Positions 52,006 to 61,289 of a DNA stretch of 64,000 nt are shown here, one piece after another (within the stretch, counting starts at the first letter, position 1; each line of letters opens with the position of its first letter). A program made the position numbers and the translations under genes. This DNA is from an uncultured Oscillospiraceae bacterium (lineage in GTDB: Bacteria; Bacillota; Clostridia; Oscillospirales; Acutalibacteraceae). The notes beneath the pieces are model-generated. The model was not told the origin of the DNA, searched no databases, and saw only the letters and a program-made list of their open reading frames with translations. The DNA lies in assembly GCA_900542575.1 (NCBI GenBank), contig UQOE01000006.1:35654-99653 (forward strand), in the 5' to 3' direction.

Positions 52006-53484
52006 TTATTCCATTTCCAGTCCTGCAATGTCCTTGTTGATCTCCCGCTGGCGCTCATAGAACATCAGGTCGCGGTTGTGGCGGAAATAGGCGTCACAGC
52101 CGTAATGGCTGATGAAGTTGGAGGCGTAGAAGTTGGAGGTCAGCTCGGTGACGAGGATCAGCATCTCGTTGTTGTCTCCGAAAGTCTTTTCCACGAAGGC
52201 AAACAGGTTGTTCAGCCGCTCCCCTGCCCGTCTGACCCGCTCTTTGCGGACACCGTTCTCCGCCGAAATTTCAGACCGGAGCAGCTCGTAGACCTTGGAA
52301 CCGCTGCTCGGGTTCTTCTGCCGGACCCGATCCACGAGGGACTTCAGCAGTTTGCCGGCACCGGTGCGGTCGGTGCGATCCAGCTGATCGACCCGGGAAC
52401 GCAGGCCCTCCAGTTCCTCCAGTGCCTTCTCTGCAGAAGCGGCCTGCAGGCTGTTCTGGTGGCCGCGGATTTCCTTGACGACGGCGCGGAGCGCCTCCTC
52501 CTGGCTGTAGATCTCCCGGAAGTCATTTCCGACATTGTCGATCAGCAGACCTAGCACCGTCAAACGCTCATCGAAACGCGCAGCGCGGGCGCGCTCCACA
52601 ATGTCATCGCCGACCGTGCCGTTCAGGATATCCTCAATCTGGTAGTTGGACTTGTATTTGTTGTAGAGTGAGTAGTAAATGGCGAACTCCTCAGCTATGC
52701 GGGCGTTCTGTATGTACTGGGACACCAGGTTGATATCTACCGGGAACTCGTTCTTCTCATAGAGATCGATGATGTTGGAGAGATCTTCCCAGCCGCGGGC
52801 TGTGACAAAAGACTTGCCGTCCACCGTAGTCTGAACCAGGTAAAAGTCCTGCGGCCGCGCCATCAGATAAGAGATGATGGCCGGATGGATTCCGCGCAGA
52901 TACGCATATTCTTTCCAGACGACGAAGTCCGGTTCGACATCGATGCGCTTCAGGCGGTCCCAGGTGACGATATCGAAGTCGCGGACCGAGTCATTGTACT
53001 CCGGCGGGTTGCCCGCCGTTACGACAACCCAGCCGTCCGGAACGCGGTGGCGGCCAAAGGTCTTGAACTGCAGAAACTGCAGCATAGAGGGCGCCAGCGT
53101 CTCAGAGACACAGTTGATCTCATCCAGGAACAGAATGCCCTCTTTCTTGCCGGTGGCCTCCATCTCATCGTAGACCGAGGAGATGATCTCACTCATAGTA
53201 TATTCCGAGACGCGGACGGTCTTGCCGCCGTACTCTTTTTCCGTGATAAAGGGCAGACCCAGAGCGCTCTGGCGGGTGTGGTGGGTCATGGAATAGGAGA
53301 CCAGCGCAATGTCCATCTCATCGGCAACCTGCTGCATAATTGCGGTTTTTCCGATGCCGGGAGGGCCCATCAGAAAAATCGGGCGCTGCCGCTCTACAGA
53401 TATGATGTACTGGCCATCCTCATCGCGGGTCAGATACGATTTGACCGTGTATTTGACCTGATCTTTTGCTTCGGAAATATTCAT
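52006..53484 (-). CDS. MoxR-type AAA ATPase
   Basis: Chaperone-like AAA ATPase of 492 residues, third gene of the LRR-VWA-AAA operon. Walker A LMGPPGIGKT (38-47), Walker B GILFLDEI (116-123), sensor VTAGNPPEY, and an arginine region DRLKRI. The last 200 residues are a helical domain with coiled-coil tendency (about 365-400), longer than in short MoxR proteins. MoxR ATPases work with VWA partners to mature or remodel target complexes. Its ATG overlaps the TGA of the VWA gene (ATGA). No known metal-enzyme target gene is next to it. Confidence 0.9.
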   Translation of the reverse strand: MNISEAKDQVKYTVKSYLTRDEDGQYIISVERQRPIFLMGPPGIGKTAIMQQVADEMDIALVSYSMTHHTRQSALGLPFITEKEYGGKTVRVSEYTMSEIISSVYDEMEATGKKEGILFLDEINCVSETLAPSMLQFLQFKTFGRHRVPDGWVVVTAGNPPEYNDSVRDFDIVTWDRLKRIDVEPDFVVWKEYAYLRGIHPAIISYLMARPQDFYLVQTTVDGKSFVTARGWEDLSNIIDLYEKNEFPVDINLVSQYIQNARIAEEFAIYYSLYNKYKSNYQIEDILNGTVGDDIVERARAARFDERLTVLGLLIDNVGNDFREIYSQEEALRAVVKEIRGHQNSLQAASAEKALEELEGLRSRVDQLDRTDRTGAGKLLKSLVDRVRQKNPSSGSKVYELLRSEISAENGVRKERVRRAGERLNNLFAFVEKTFGDNNEMLILVTELTSNFYASNFISHYGCDAYFRHNRDLMFYERQREINKDIAGLEME

Positions 53485-54905
53485 AGGTCCTCCTCGTCGA
53501 GTATCAGTTTAATGGCCCAGGGCGGAACCTGCGGATCCTCGTGTTCCTGCCGCAGGAAGACAAACGCACTGGAGTACGGCGGCTTGCTCCGTGGGAACGG
53601 CCCGTATCCATCGGTGAAGTAGAGAATGCCTTTCAGGCGCTGAAAGGCCTGCTCCTTCACCAGCTTGTTGACATATGTGAAGACCGGTCGAAAATCGGTT
53701 CCGCCCTTGCCGCGGAGTTCCAGGCTTTCGACGATCTTATCCACGTCCTGGATGTTCTTAATCTGCGTGACATTGGTAATTTCAACGTCCGCCTGCACGA
53801 CATAGATGTTGACTTTGGAAAAGAAGCTCTCCGACTCCTTCAGGATATTGAAGGTCTTCTGGAGAAACTTCTGTGTCAGCTCACCGCTGGTAGACGCTGA
53901 CGTATCTATGGCAATGACGAAGTCGCGGATACGTTTGACCTCTTTGTACTCCAGCGGCTCAATGAGCGGCATGTCGCCGTACAGGTTCAGACCATAAGTG
54001 TAGAAAATATTGTCAAATTCGTCGTCGTTGATCATGAGCTGTTCGCCCATCACTGCAAACTTCTGCAGGAACCGGGTATAGTCATATTTTTCCCGGTGGA
54101 GCTCCTGCAGTTCCAGCAGCATACCGCCCTTCTGATCTCCGGCCTCTTTCGAGAGCGTCTCCAGATCTACCTGGATTTGGCGGCTGATATCCTTCCACTT
54201 TTTCTCCTGGTCATCCTGGCTGCTCTGGGGCGGCTGATCTTCCGGGGGATTCTGCAGCTCCTGCTGCTGATTTTTGCTTGGGCGGTTGTTCTTGTTCTCG
54301 TCCCCATTGTCCGGTGTCGGTTTCCCGTCTCCGTCCTTATCGTCCGGCTCCTGGTACCAGATGTCGTGGTCGTCCGCCTTGAAGGCGTCCCGCATGCGCT
54401 CCACCCGGTCCTCGCTGTAATGGTTATCCTTGAAATAGCGATAGAGTTTTTCCGCCGTCAAGTCTTCCGGCTGCACCCCCATTTTAATGAGGATCTGGGT
54501 CTGGCGGCTCTGCCGTTCGCTCTGGAAGCAGGCCAGATTCTGCTGGTTGATCAGGTTTTCGACGGCAATGTCACATGCGAGATCCCAGTAGGGCTTGTCC
54601 AGCGATTTGTGAATAAAATTGTGCTGAAAGATGCAGTGCAGAATGACATGCATATAGTCCCGGGTCATCGTCGTCTTCTCTTTTCGGTATTCGGAGATCA
54701 GATACTCCGGATCGTAGAAGAGATACCGTCCGTCTGTTCCAAGGGAAAGTGCCCCGGGGGACGGGATGAGCTGGAAGACCGCGGGATCCAGGTAGCGCAT
54801 ATTAATGGAGATGCTGCTTCGGGAGAGCAGCAAAATACGGGATGCAATGCGGTTCAGCCGCTCCTCCCGCTCCTCTTTGGTCTCATAGTTCGAATTCGTC
54901 TTCAT
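53481..54905 (-). CDS. DUF2201 metallopeptidase-like and VWA-like protein
   Basis: Protein of 474 residues. The N-terminal DUF2201-like domain (about 20-180) has HVILHCIFQH (His86, His90, His95), a peptidase-like helix, but Val replaces the Glu of HExxH, so catalysis is doubtful. A Pro/Gln/Asp-rich linker spans about 185-235. The VWA-like domain (about 325-470) has MIDAS residues in IAIDTSASTSG (Asp334, Ser336, Ser338) and GKGGTDFRPVF. Such proteins are MoxR partners. It overlaps the LRR gene by 23 bases and the AAA gene by 4, so all three are translationally linked. Confidence 0.88.
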   Translation of the reverse strand: MKTNSNYETKEEREERLNRIASRILLLSRSSISINMRYLDPAVFQLIPSPGALSLGTDGRYLFYDPEYLISEYRKEKTTMTRDYMHVILHCIFQHNFIHKSLDKPYWDLACDIAVENLINQQNLACFQSERQSRQTQILIKMGVQPEDLTAEKLYRYFKDNHYSEDRVERMRDAFKADDHDIWYQEPDDKDGDGKPTPDNGDENKNNRPSKNQQQELQNPPEDQPPQSSQDDQEKKWKDISRQIQVDLETLSKEAGDQKGGMLLELQELHREKYDYTRFLQKFAVMGEQLMINDDEFDNIFYTYGLNLYGDMPLIEPLEYKEVKRIRDFVIAIDTSASTSGELTQKFLQKTFNILKESESFFSKVNIYVVQADVEITNVTQIKNIQDVDKIVESLELRGKGGTDFRPVFTYVNKLVKEQAFQRLKGILYFTDGYGPFPRSKPPYSSAFVFLRQEHEDPQVPPWAIKLILDEEDL

Positions 54906-55842
54906 TTTGATATCCCAGATGGTCGTTTCGATACTGCAGCAAAACGGCCTTGATTTTCATATTGTTGCTCTGATTGGCGTGGCGGAAAAGGGCATCGTAG
55001 CTGTCCTTCACCTCCTGCTGGACAAAAGGAAAGCCCAACGTCTTTGCAAACATGGCGTCGTTGAACTGGTCGGCGAACAGATACAGCGCCTTTCGGACAT
55101 GCTGCCGCACATATTCCTCGAGCATTTCGGAGTGAACCCCTTGGTTCAGCATGCCGACCGCCAGAAGAATCTTATCCTCAAATTTGCTGGTCGCCAGGAA
55201 TGCCTGTTCCAGATTTTCCCGCGATGCGCGATTCAGGGTAATGCGGTATAAAGACGTGCACCCCTCAAACAGATCATTCCCCTGCCGCGCAATATGGGTG
55301 GGGAGCGTCACCTCGACCAGGCCGCTGCAGCCCCAGAATGCACCGCGCCGAATGGTCAGAACGCTGTCCGGAATCTGCAGTTCGGTGAGTCCTGTGCAGC
55401 CCTCCAGCGCGTGCTCACTGATTTTTTCCAGGTGAAGCGGCATCTTCAGCTCCGTCAGACTTCGGCAGTTCTGGAAAACCCCGCAGTCCAGAACGGTGAT
55501 GGTGTCCGGCAGTTCCACCTGTGAGAGGCTGTGGCATTGTTCGAAAGTCCAGCCCCGCAGCTCCGTTACACCGCGCGGAATGCGGATGGACTGAAGCGAT
55601 GTACAGCCCTTAAACGCAAGCGGGCCAAGCTGCTTCAGGTTAGCCGGCAGCTGCAGTTCCCGGAGTGAGGTACAGTCTGAAAACGCACACGGGCCGATCT
55701 GCGTAACAGAATCCGGAAGGGTCAGGCGGGTCAGGCTGGAGCATCCGGCGAACGCACGTTCACCGATACAGCTTGTCCCATTCTCAACCTCAAAAGACTC
55801 GAGATCGGTTCGCCCACTGTATGCATAAGAATCCAGTTTCAA
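54883..55842 (-). CDS. BspA-type leucine-rich repeat protein
   Basis: Protein of 319 residues. About nine LRR_5 repeats cover residues 10-210, in the form IGERAFAGCSSLTRLTLPDS, each of about 23 residues. The remaining 110 residues form a helical tail with no known motif (about 215-319). There is no signal peptide or membrane span, which is unlike most BspA-type surface proteins; it is therefore probably cytoplasmic, where it could recognise a target for the VWA and AAA proteins. First gene of the operon. Confidence 0.88.
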   Translation of the reverse strand: MKLDSYAYSGRTDLESFEVENGTSCIGERAFAGCSSLTRLTLPDSVTQIGPCAFSDCTSLRELQLPANLKQLGPLAFKGCTSLQSIRIPRGVTELRGWTFEQCHSLSQVELPDTITVLDCGVFQNCRSLTELKMPLHLEKISEHALEGCTGLTELQIPDSVLTIRRGAFWGCSGLVEVTLPTHIARQGNDLFEGCTSLYRITLNRASRENLEQAFLATSKFEDKILLAVGMLNQGVHSEMLEEYVRQHVRKALYLFADQFNDAMFAKTLGFPFVQQEVKDSYDALFRHANQSNNMKIKAVLLQYRNDHLGYQNEDEFEL

Positions 55843-55866
55843 AACTCCATCACCTCCTGCTCCCCC

Positions 55867-55895
55867 ATTTTACCCTATTGACAAACATTTGTCAT
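55867..55895 (-). promoter_or_regulatory. Promoter and palindromic operator of LRR-VWA-AAA operon
   Basis: ATGACA (55895-55890), 17-base spacer, TAAAAT (55872-55867) on the minus strand. The palindrome TGACAAA-CA-TTTGTCA (55879-55894) overlaps the -35 and spacer, so a dimeric repressor bound there would block RNA polymerase. The regulator is unknown. Confidence 0.62.
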
Positions 55896-55912
55896 AAATA
55901 TTGAGAAAAAAG

Positions 55913-55948
55913 AGACTGCCGCACAAATTTCTTTTTGTGCGGCAGTCT
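55913..55948 (-). terminator. Terminator of acyl-CoA-synthetase-like gene
   Basis: Perfect 15-base stem AGACTGCCGCACAAA/TTTGTGCGGCAGTCT, then CTTTTTTC on the minus strand. Confidence 0.92.
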
Positions 55949-55987
55949 GACTTGCTTTCTATTCCTTTTTATTCCCTGCGACCTCTG

Positions 55988-58057
55988 TCAGGAAAGTTCG
56001 CCTGCGGCCGAACGGTTCTCCAGAGTGAAAACGTTCTGCGCTCCCATCTTCTCAACCGCAACAGCATTGCGCTTTCCGCTGCCGCCGATGGGGAACGGAT
56101 TAGAGGCGTCGAAGCTGCGGTAGACCAGACGGCCTTTCAGCTCCGGGAACTCCTTCAGGATGCGCTTCTCGGCGCGGCGGATGACAGAAAGACCTTCCTC
56201 TTTCTTAAGAGGAGAGAGCTCCAGATTTACGATAAACATCGTCTTTCCATCGGTCTCAGAAGTCGTAATAATGGACGAGAGAATATTCTCCGGGTCCTTC
56301 TGAATGACATCGACAATTTTATACGGGTAAACCGCTTCGCCATTCTCCATGATGACCTTGCTGTCGCGGCGGTCTTTCATGTGGACACAGCCGAGATCGT
56401 CAATATAGCCGAAGACGTCACAGGAAACCCAGTCGATTCCCCTGTCGTCGGTGATGATCTTCTCTTTGACCTTGGAGAAGTCCGAATACCGCTCCAGTGT
56501 CGTGGAGCAGTTGGCGACGATAACGCCGGGCTCGTTATAGCCGCACTCGGAGAAGCTTCCGTCTTCGTTCTTCTTCAGCACCGCTGCCTGAACATAGGGG
56601 ACCGGCTTGAGACCATAGCGGCCGCCCTTGAGTGCACGGCGATGCAGTTTCTGCTCCAGACGTCTCCAGAGCGTATAGTAGATGCCGCCGTGTTCGGTGT
56701 CGCCTCCGCCGTAGCCGAGTGTAATGTGGCGGAAATGGAACGGCCCGAACAGTTTCACGCCGCTGCCGGCCTTTGCCTCTTTGAGAAATTCGTTGCAGAA
56801 GCGCTCCTCACCTGGAGTGCAGGGCTCGCCGACTGCCATAAGGACAAGTAGAAAGTCCAGTTTACGGCCCTTTCCATTTTCATGGAACCGTCCGTCAATG
56901 AGATATTCCCGGGCTGCCTCCAGGCAGAACGTCGTTGTGGCCTGGACAATGTTCGGCTTGTCGACGAACAGATACTCCAGGAAGTTCTCGCGGGCATAAT
57001 CCGGTTCAGGTGCAACGGACCAGTGCTGCATAAAGCTGTCGCTGTAGCAGGTAATAAGGTCTGTATTCGATTCGGTGTGGATATGGGCCAGAGAGCGAAG
57101 TCCGGTAATAGCCGGATTGCCGCAGAGCTCCGGGTCGTGGAAGACGCCGATTGTAATGAGGGAACGGTTGCGGTGGAACATCTGCTTCGGGAAGCCGATC
57201 TTTGTAGAGCCGGAGGTATACGTGACGAGGAATTCGTCGTCCAGACGGCCGGTATCCGCAATTTTGCCCTCAAAGCTGTCTCCGAGTGCCATAAATTCGG
57301 GGAAGGTGATGCTGTCTTCCCGAACTGCGCAGATATCCGCTGCGTAATTATGATAATGATAGTAGCGGTCCAGGGTCTTTTCATAACCCGGGCACTGTTC
57401 CGGATGTTCCGGAAGGGAGTCCGCCTTGGAGATGATGACCTTTTGGTCTACATTGGTCTTCTCCAGATATTCTTTCATTTTCGGGTACTCATCGTCCGAG
57501 ACAAAAAGTACCTTGTCGGTGCACTCCGAAATGATCTCATCCAGAAAAACCGGGGCAAAATGGGAGCCGACGCAGTTCATCTTGGCGCCGATCTTGTTGA
57601 TGCCCAGCATGAGGTATGCGACCTCCGGAATATTGGCGATGCAGCAGAAGATCATATCTCCCTTTTTGACGCCAAGTGCTGCGAGAGACCGGGCGACCTG
57701 GTCTCCCCGGGCAATCATTTCACGGTAGGTGATCTGATTGCCGCGGTAGAACAGGGCTTCCTTGTCCAGATATTCCTGCGCGCGCTCAGCGATAACGCTG
57801 TACCAGGAACGGTTCTGATAGCGCTCTTCGATGAGCTTCAGACCCTTCAGCGCCTTCCGGCCCTGCTTGGTCTCATAAATGCGGTGGGACGGCATGCCCA
57901 CGCGGTCCTGAAACAGATCCTCATGATCTTCCGGATGGTACGGAAGAAGAATCTGATTCTCTTCGTCGATCAAATTCAGTCTTTTCTCTGCCATAGCGGT
58001 CTTATTGCTCCAATCTTTGTCAGTTTGTTTTGCTTTGCTTTGTTGTAATCTTAGCAT
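55988..58057 (-). CDS. AMP-dependent acyl-CoA synthetase-like enzyme
   Basis: ANL-superfamily adenylating enzyme of 689 residues. LVTYTSGSTKIGFPK is the nucleotide-binding A3 loop (the usual Gly/Thr after it is Ile), LFGPFHFRHITLGYGGGDTE carries the A5 region, DVFGYIDDLGCVHMKDRRDSKVI the A7/A8 hinge, and GSGKRNAVA the A10 Lys. The acyl substrate cannot be told. It acts in the cytoplasm. The start is uncertain: ATG 58057 has weak AAAGAG; ATG 57994 (MAEKRLNL) gives a more typical N-terminus. Monocistronic. Confidence 0.86.
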   Translation of the reverse strand: MLRLQQSKAKQTDKDWSNKTAMAEKRLNLIDEENQILLPYHPEDHEDLFQDRVGMPSHRIYETKQGRKALKGLKLIEERYQNRSWYSVIAERAQEYLDKEALFYRGNQITYREMIARGDQVARSLAALGVKKGDMIFCCIANIPEVAYLMLGINKIGAKMNCVGSHFAPVFLDEIISECTDKVLFVSDDEYPKMKEYLEKTNVDQKVIISKADSLPEHPEQCPGYEKTLDRYYHYHNYAADICAVREDSITFPEFMALGDSFEGKIADTGRLDDEFLVTYTSGSTKIGFPKQMFHRNRSLITIGVFHDPELCGNPAITGLRSLAHIHTESNTDLITCYSDSFMQHWSVAPEPDYARENFLEYLFVDKPNIVQATTTFCLEAAREYLIDGRFHENGKGRKLDFLLVLMAVGEPCTPGEERFCNEFLKEAKAGSGVKLFGPFHFRHITLGYGGGDTEHGGIYYTLWRRLEQKLHRRALKGGRYGLKPVPYVQAAVLKKNEDGSFSECGYNEPGVIVANCSTTLERYSDFSKVKEKIITDDRGIDWVSCDVFGYIDDLGCVHMKDRRDSKVIMENGEAVYPYKIVDVIQKDPENILSSIITTSETDGKTMFIVNLELSPLKKEEGLSVIRRAEKRILKEFPELKGRLVYRSFDASNPFPIGGSGKRNAVAVEKMGAQNVFTLENRSAAGELS

Positions 58058-58194
58058 TTAACTCTTTAAAGTTGCTTAAATGAATCGATTATTATCACGA
58101 ATTTGGGATAGATATCGTAAATTTGTGATAGTTGTCGGGCAAAATCAAGCAAATACAGTTGGCGGAAATCGGGAGACAATTCGAGCTTTTCGGC

Positions 58195-58237
58195 AAAAAA
58201 ATCCGCCGTCCGGCCATACGGCCGGGCAGCGGATTTT
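58195..58237 (-). terminator. Terminator of cysE-cysS operon
   Basis: AAATCCGC-CCGGCC/GGCCGG-GCGGATTT stem (58199-58206 with 58229-58236, inner arms CCGGCC/GGCCGG), then T run on the minus strand. Confidence 0.88.
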
Positions 58238-58254
58238 CGTGAAATCAGATGTAA

Positions 58255-59655
58255 TTATGCGCGGTGCCATTTTACGCCCTGCGGCGTGTCCTCCAGGATA
58301 ATTCCCCTGGCCTTGAGTTCATCTCGAATGGCGTCCGCCTTGGCGAAGTCCTTCTCGGCTCTGGCGCGGTTGCGCTCGTCAATCTTGTGCTCAATATCAA
58401 TATCCAGCGTCTCTTTTTTCCGGTTGTAGACCAAACCGAGCACACCGGTGAGCTCATCGAACTCCTCGATGGCGAAAGTGATTAATCCCTCGGATGCATT
58501 GCCGGTCAGGACATGGGTGTTGATGTCACGGACCAGGTCGAAGATGGCGGCAAGGGCGTCTGCCGTGTTGAGATCGTCATCCATAGCCTCATTAAAAGCT
58601 TCGCGGTGAGCATCGAGTTTCTTTTTGAGGTCGAAGTCGACGGAGCTGTCCTCTACCTCTGCATTTTCCAAGGCGAAATCCAGACCGTCGCGGCAGGTGT
58701 AAAGGCGTTTGAGCGCACTCTGGCACTGCTTGATGATATCAATGCTATAGTTGATGGGTGAGCGGTAGTGGGAAGAGATCATCAGGAAGCGAATGGGCTC
58801 GTAGCCATACTCTTTTGCCACATCGCGGACCGTAAAGAAGTTGCCGAGCGACTTGGACATTTTGACGTTGTCCACATTAATATAGCCGTTGTGCATCCAG
58901 TAGTTGGCAAACGGGGCGTCGTTGGCGCATTCGCTCTGGGCAATCTCATTCTCATGGTGCGGGAAGATCAGGTCCTGGCCGCCGCAGTGGAGATCGATAG
59001 TGTCGCCGAGATACTTGTGGTTCATGGCCGAGCACTCAATGTGCCAGCCCGGTCGGCCCGGTCCCCACGGAGAATCCCAGGCGGGCTCGCCCGGTTTTGC
59101 CGCTTTCCAGATAGCAAAGTCCATGGCATCGTGCTTCAGCTCGCCGATGTTGATGCGGGCACCGGCCTCCAGGTCCTCCAGCGGCTGATGAGACAGTTTG
59201 CCGTAGTCCGGATCTGTTTTCGTGGAGAAATAGACATCGCCGTTCTCCACCGCATAGGCATGGCCCTTATCAATCAGCGTCTGTACCATGTGAATAATTT
59301 CATCCATCGTCTGGGTAGCGCGGGGCTGGATGTCGGCAGGGCGGATGTTCAGGCCCTCGGCATCAGTAAAGTACTCCTTAATATAGGTCTCGGAGACCGT
59401 TTTATAGTCCGTGCCGTCCTCGTTCGCCTTCTTGATAATCTTGTCATCGATATCGGTGAAATTCTGGACAAAAGTTACCTTGTTGCCGCGGTACTCCAGG
59501 TAGCGGCGAAGCGTATCAAAGACGCACATGGGGCGCGCGTTGCCGATATGAATATAGTTGTAGACCGTAGGGCCGCAGCAGTAAATTTTGTACTCGCCCG
59601 GCGTAATCGGAATCATCTCTTCCTTTTTACGGGTCAGTGTATTGTAGACTTTCAT
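58255..59655 (-). CDS. cysS: Cysteinyl-tRNA synthetase
   Basis: Class I synthetase that charges tRNA-Cys, 466 residues, normal length. YCCGPTVYNYIHIGNARP contains the Zn Cys and HIGN signature, VDNVKMSKSLGNFF is the KMSKS loop, and WHIECSAM with CGGQDLIFPHHENEIAQSE supplies the other Zn ligands. Its ATG overlaps the stop of cysE by 4 bases. Expression is controlled by the cysteine T-box upstream of cysE. Confidence 0.98.
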   Translation of the reverse strand: MKVYNTLTRKKEEMIPITPGEYKIYCCGPTVYNYIHIGNARPMCVFDTLRRYLEYRGNKVTFVQNFTDIDDKIIKKANEDGTDYKTVSETYIKEYFTDAEGLNIRPADIQPRATQTMDEIIHMVQTLIDKGHAYAVENGDVYFSTKTDPDYGKLSHQPLEDLEAGARINIGELKHDAMDFAIWKAAKPGEPAWDSPWGPGRPGWHIECSAMNHKYLGDTIDLHCGGQDLIFPHHENEIAQSECANDAPFANYWMHNGYINVDNVKMSKSLGNFFTVRDVAKEYGYEPIRFLMISSHYRSPINYSIDIIKQCQSALKRLYTCRDGLDFALENAEVEDSSVDFDLKKKLDAHREAFNEAMDDDLNTADALAAIFDLVRDINTHVLTGNASEGLITFAIEEFDELTGVLGLVYNRKKETLDIDIEHKIDERNRARAEKDFAKADAIRDELKARGIILEDTPQGVKWHRA

Positions 59656-60320
59656 CCGTTGTCAGACTCCTTTATTTGATTCATTTCCGTTCGAAGACCG
59701 GTAATCTGTTTCTGGAGATTGTCCAGTTCGTTCTGAATGGGGTCCGGGACATCAATCTGGTCCAGATCGTCCACGATCTCGACCTTTTTGCCGAACCGCC
59801 GCACAACCTGCGCAGGGACGCCAACCGCCGTACTGTCCGAAGGAACATCTTTCAGTACCACGGCACCCGCCGCAATCTTGGTGTTGTCTCCGACCCTGAG
59901 AGGTCCAAGAACTTTGGCGCCGGAACCGACCATAACATTATTTCCAATGGTCGGGTGGCGTTTGCCCTTGTCCTTTCCGGTGCCGCCGAGCGTGACGCCC
60001 TGATACAGAAGGACATCGTCCCCGATTTCCGTGGTCTCGCCGATGACGACGCCGTGGCCGTGGTCAATAAAAAAACGCCGTCCGATCTGTGCCCCGGGGT
60101 GGATCTCAATGCCGGTGGTCTTTGCCGCAAGCTGAGAAACAGCACGTGCTATGAAAAAATGCCGGTGCGTATAGGCCTCGTGGGCAATTCGATACGCCCA
60201 GATAGCATGCAGACCCGGATACAGGAGCAGCACCTCAGCTGTGGACCGTGCGGCGGGGTCGCGCCGTTTGCAGGTCTCCACATCCTCTCTGGCGTGTTCC
60301 AGTATTTGGTTAAGTTTCAT
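59652..60320 (-). CDS. cysE: Serine O-acetyltransferase CysE (EpsC type)
   Basis: First step of cysteine synthesis, acetylation of serine. 222 residues. Helical N-terminal part (LYPGLHAIWAYRIAH), then the left-handed beta helix: GIEIHPGAQIGRRFFIDHGHGVVIGE with the catalytic His, GVTLGGTGKDKGKRHPTI, and GAKVLGPLRVGDNTKIAAGAVV. A C-terminal coiled coil (about 195-222) follows. It lies under the cysteine T-box and is coupled to cysS, so synthesis of cysteine and its charging rise together when uncharged tRNA-Cys builds up. Confidence 0.97.
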   Translation of the reverse strand: MKLNQILEHAREDVETCKRRDPAARSTAEVLLLYPGLHAIWAYRIAHEAYTHRHFFIARAVSQLAAKTTGIEIHPGAQIGRRFFIDHGHGVVIGETTEIGDDVLLYQGVTLGGTGKDKGKRHPTIGNNVMVGSGAKVLGPLRVGDNTKIAAGAVVLKDVPSDSTAVGVPAQVVRRFGKKVEIVDDLDQIDVPDPIQNELDNLQKQITGLRTEMNQIKESDNG

Positions 60321-60342
60321 TCTGTGCTGATCACCTCAGGTC

Positions 60343-60600
60343 AAAAAACCTCCGATGGCCTCAAGAGAGGCGCATCGGAGGCGAATTTTTCGCGGTTCCA
60401 CTCCGTTTTATTGCTCGGAGCCCGGATAACGGCGGGCGGCCGCACGGGGATACTGCGAGTTTCCGGTTCCCCCCATGTGCTGGCGGATGCATTTCGCCGG
60501 GCGGTCTGCCGGGACAGCTTTCAGCCAAAGGCTCTCCCTCTCTGCGGCTACCGGATTCCGGGTACTTCTTCCGCGTTCTAACGCAGCTGCGATTTTCTAT
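60343..60600 (-). ncRNA. T-box riboswitch, cysteine type (UGC)
   Basis: Leader RNA that senses uncharged tRNA-Cys. On the minus strand, stem I has AGAGAGGG and GGCTGAAAGC elements, then CGAAATGCATCC whose TGC (60491-60489) fits the Cys specifier; the T-box TGGAACCGCG lies at 60400-60391; the terminator CCTCCGATG/CATCGGAGG (60381-60349) ends in TTTTTT. Uncharged tRNA would hold the antiterminator and allow cysE-cysS to be read. Confidence 0.92.
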
Positions 60601-60608
60601 TGAAAAAT

Positions 60609-60636
60609 ATCATATCAGTTTATGAAAAATTGTCAA
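60609..60636 (-). promoter_or_regulatory. Promoter of T-box/cysE/cysS
   Basis: TTGACA (60636-60631), 16-base spacer, TATGAT (60614-60609) on the minus strand, just before the T-box. Confidence 0.8.
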
Positions 60637-60669
60637 TGCTCCGCCTGCGGTTTGTACGGCACACAAAGA

Positions 60670-61257
60670 TTATTTCGAAAAATCGATAACCTTGGCGCCC
60701 TGGATGACGTAGGTAATGCCGGAGATAAGCGTCAGAAGGCCGCAGAAGCCGAGCAGAGAATTGGAGATGATGACGAGCGGGAACCCGTTCGGCAGAACGT
60801 GGAAATTCTGCTGCAGGGAGAGCGCCAGCATAATGAGGCAGGAGAAAAGCATCATGGAAGCCGTTTTCACTTTGCCCCACATATTAGCCGGAATGACGGC
60901 GCCCTGAGAGGAAGCCACCATACGGATAGAGCTAACTAGGAACTCCCGGAAAAGGATGACAAAGACGATCCAGATATTGCAGTAGCCGTTTATCATAAAA
61001 CCCAAGAAAGCGGCTGTGGTCAGCATTTTATCGGCCAGCGGGTCCGTAAACTTGCCGAAGTTGGTAACAATGCCGCGGCTCCGGGCAATTTTTCCGTCGA
61101 GGAAATCCGTTATGCTCGCTGCAATATACAGCACCAGTGCAATCAGATAATTTCCGGGGATTGACGTGACGGTAAAGAACAAGAGGAAGATGGGCGTCAG
61201 AATAATCCGCGCAATCGTCAGCTTGTTCGGCGTGTTCATGGCAATTTTATTACTCAT
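60670..61257 (-). CDS. pgsA: CDP-diacylglycerol-glycerol-3-phosphate phosphatidyltransferase PgsA
   Basis: Membrane enzyme making phosphatidylglycerol phosphate, the first step to phosphatidylglycerol. 195 residues with about five spans. The CDP-alcohol phosphotransferase motif DGxxAR-G-D is seen as DFLDGKIARSRGIVTNFGKFTDPLADK near residues 48-75. TIARIILTPIF precedes it. ATG 61257 has AGGAG at eight bases; a second ATG at 61239 is possible. It follows rimO by 32 bases, a frequent neighbour pair in Firmicutes. Confidence 0.95.
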   Translation of the reverse strand: MSNKIAMNTPNKLTIARIILTPIFLLFFTVTSIPGNYLIALVLYIAASITDFLDGKIARSRGIVTNFGKFTDPLADKMLTTAAFLGFMINGYCNIWIVFVILFREFLVSSIRMVASSQGAVIPANMWGKVKTASMMLFSCLIMLALSLQQNFHVLPNGFPLVIISNSLLGFCGLLTLISGITYVIQGAKVIDFSK

Positions 61258-61289
61258 AGCAGTTGCTCCTGTCTTCTCCTCCGGCGCGA

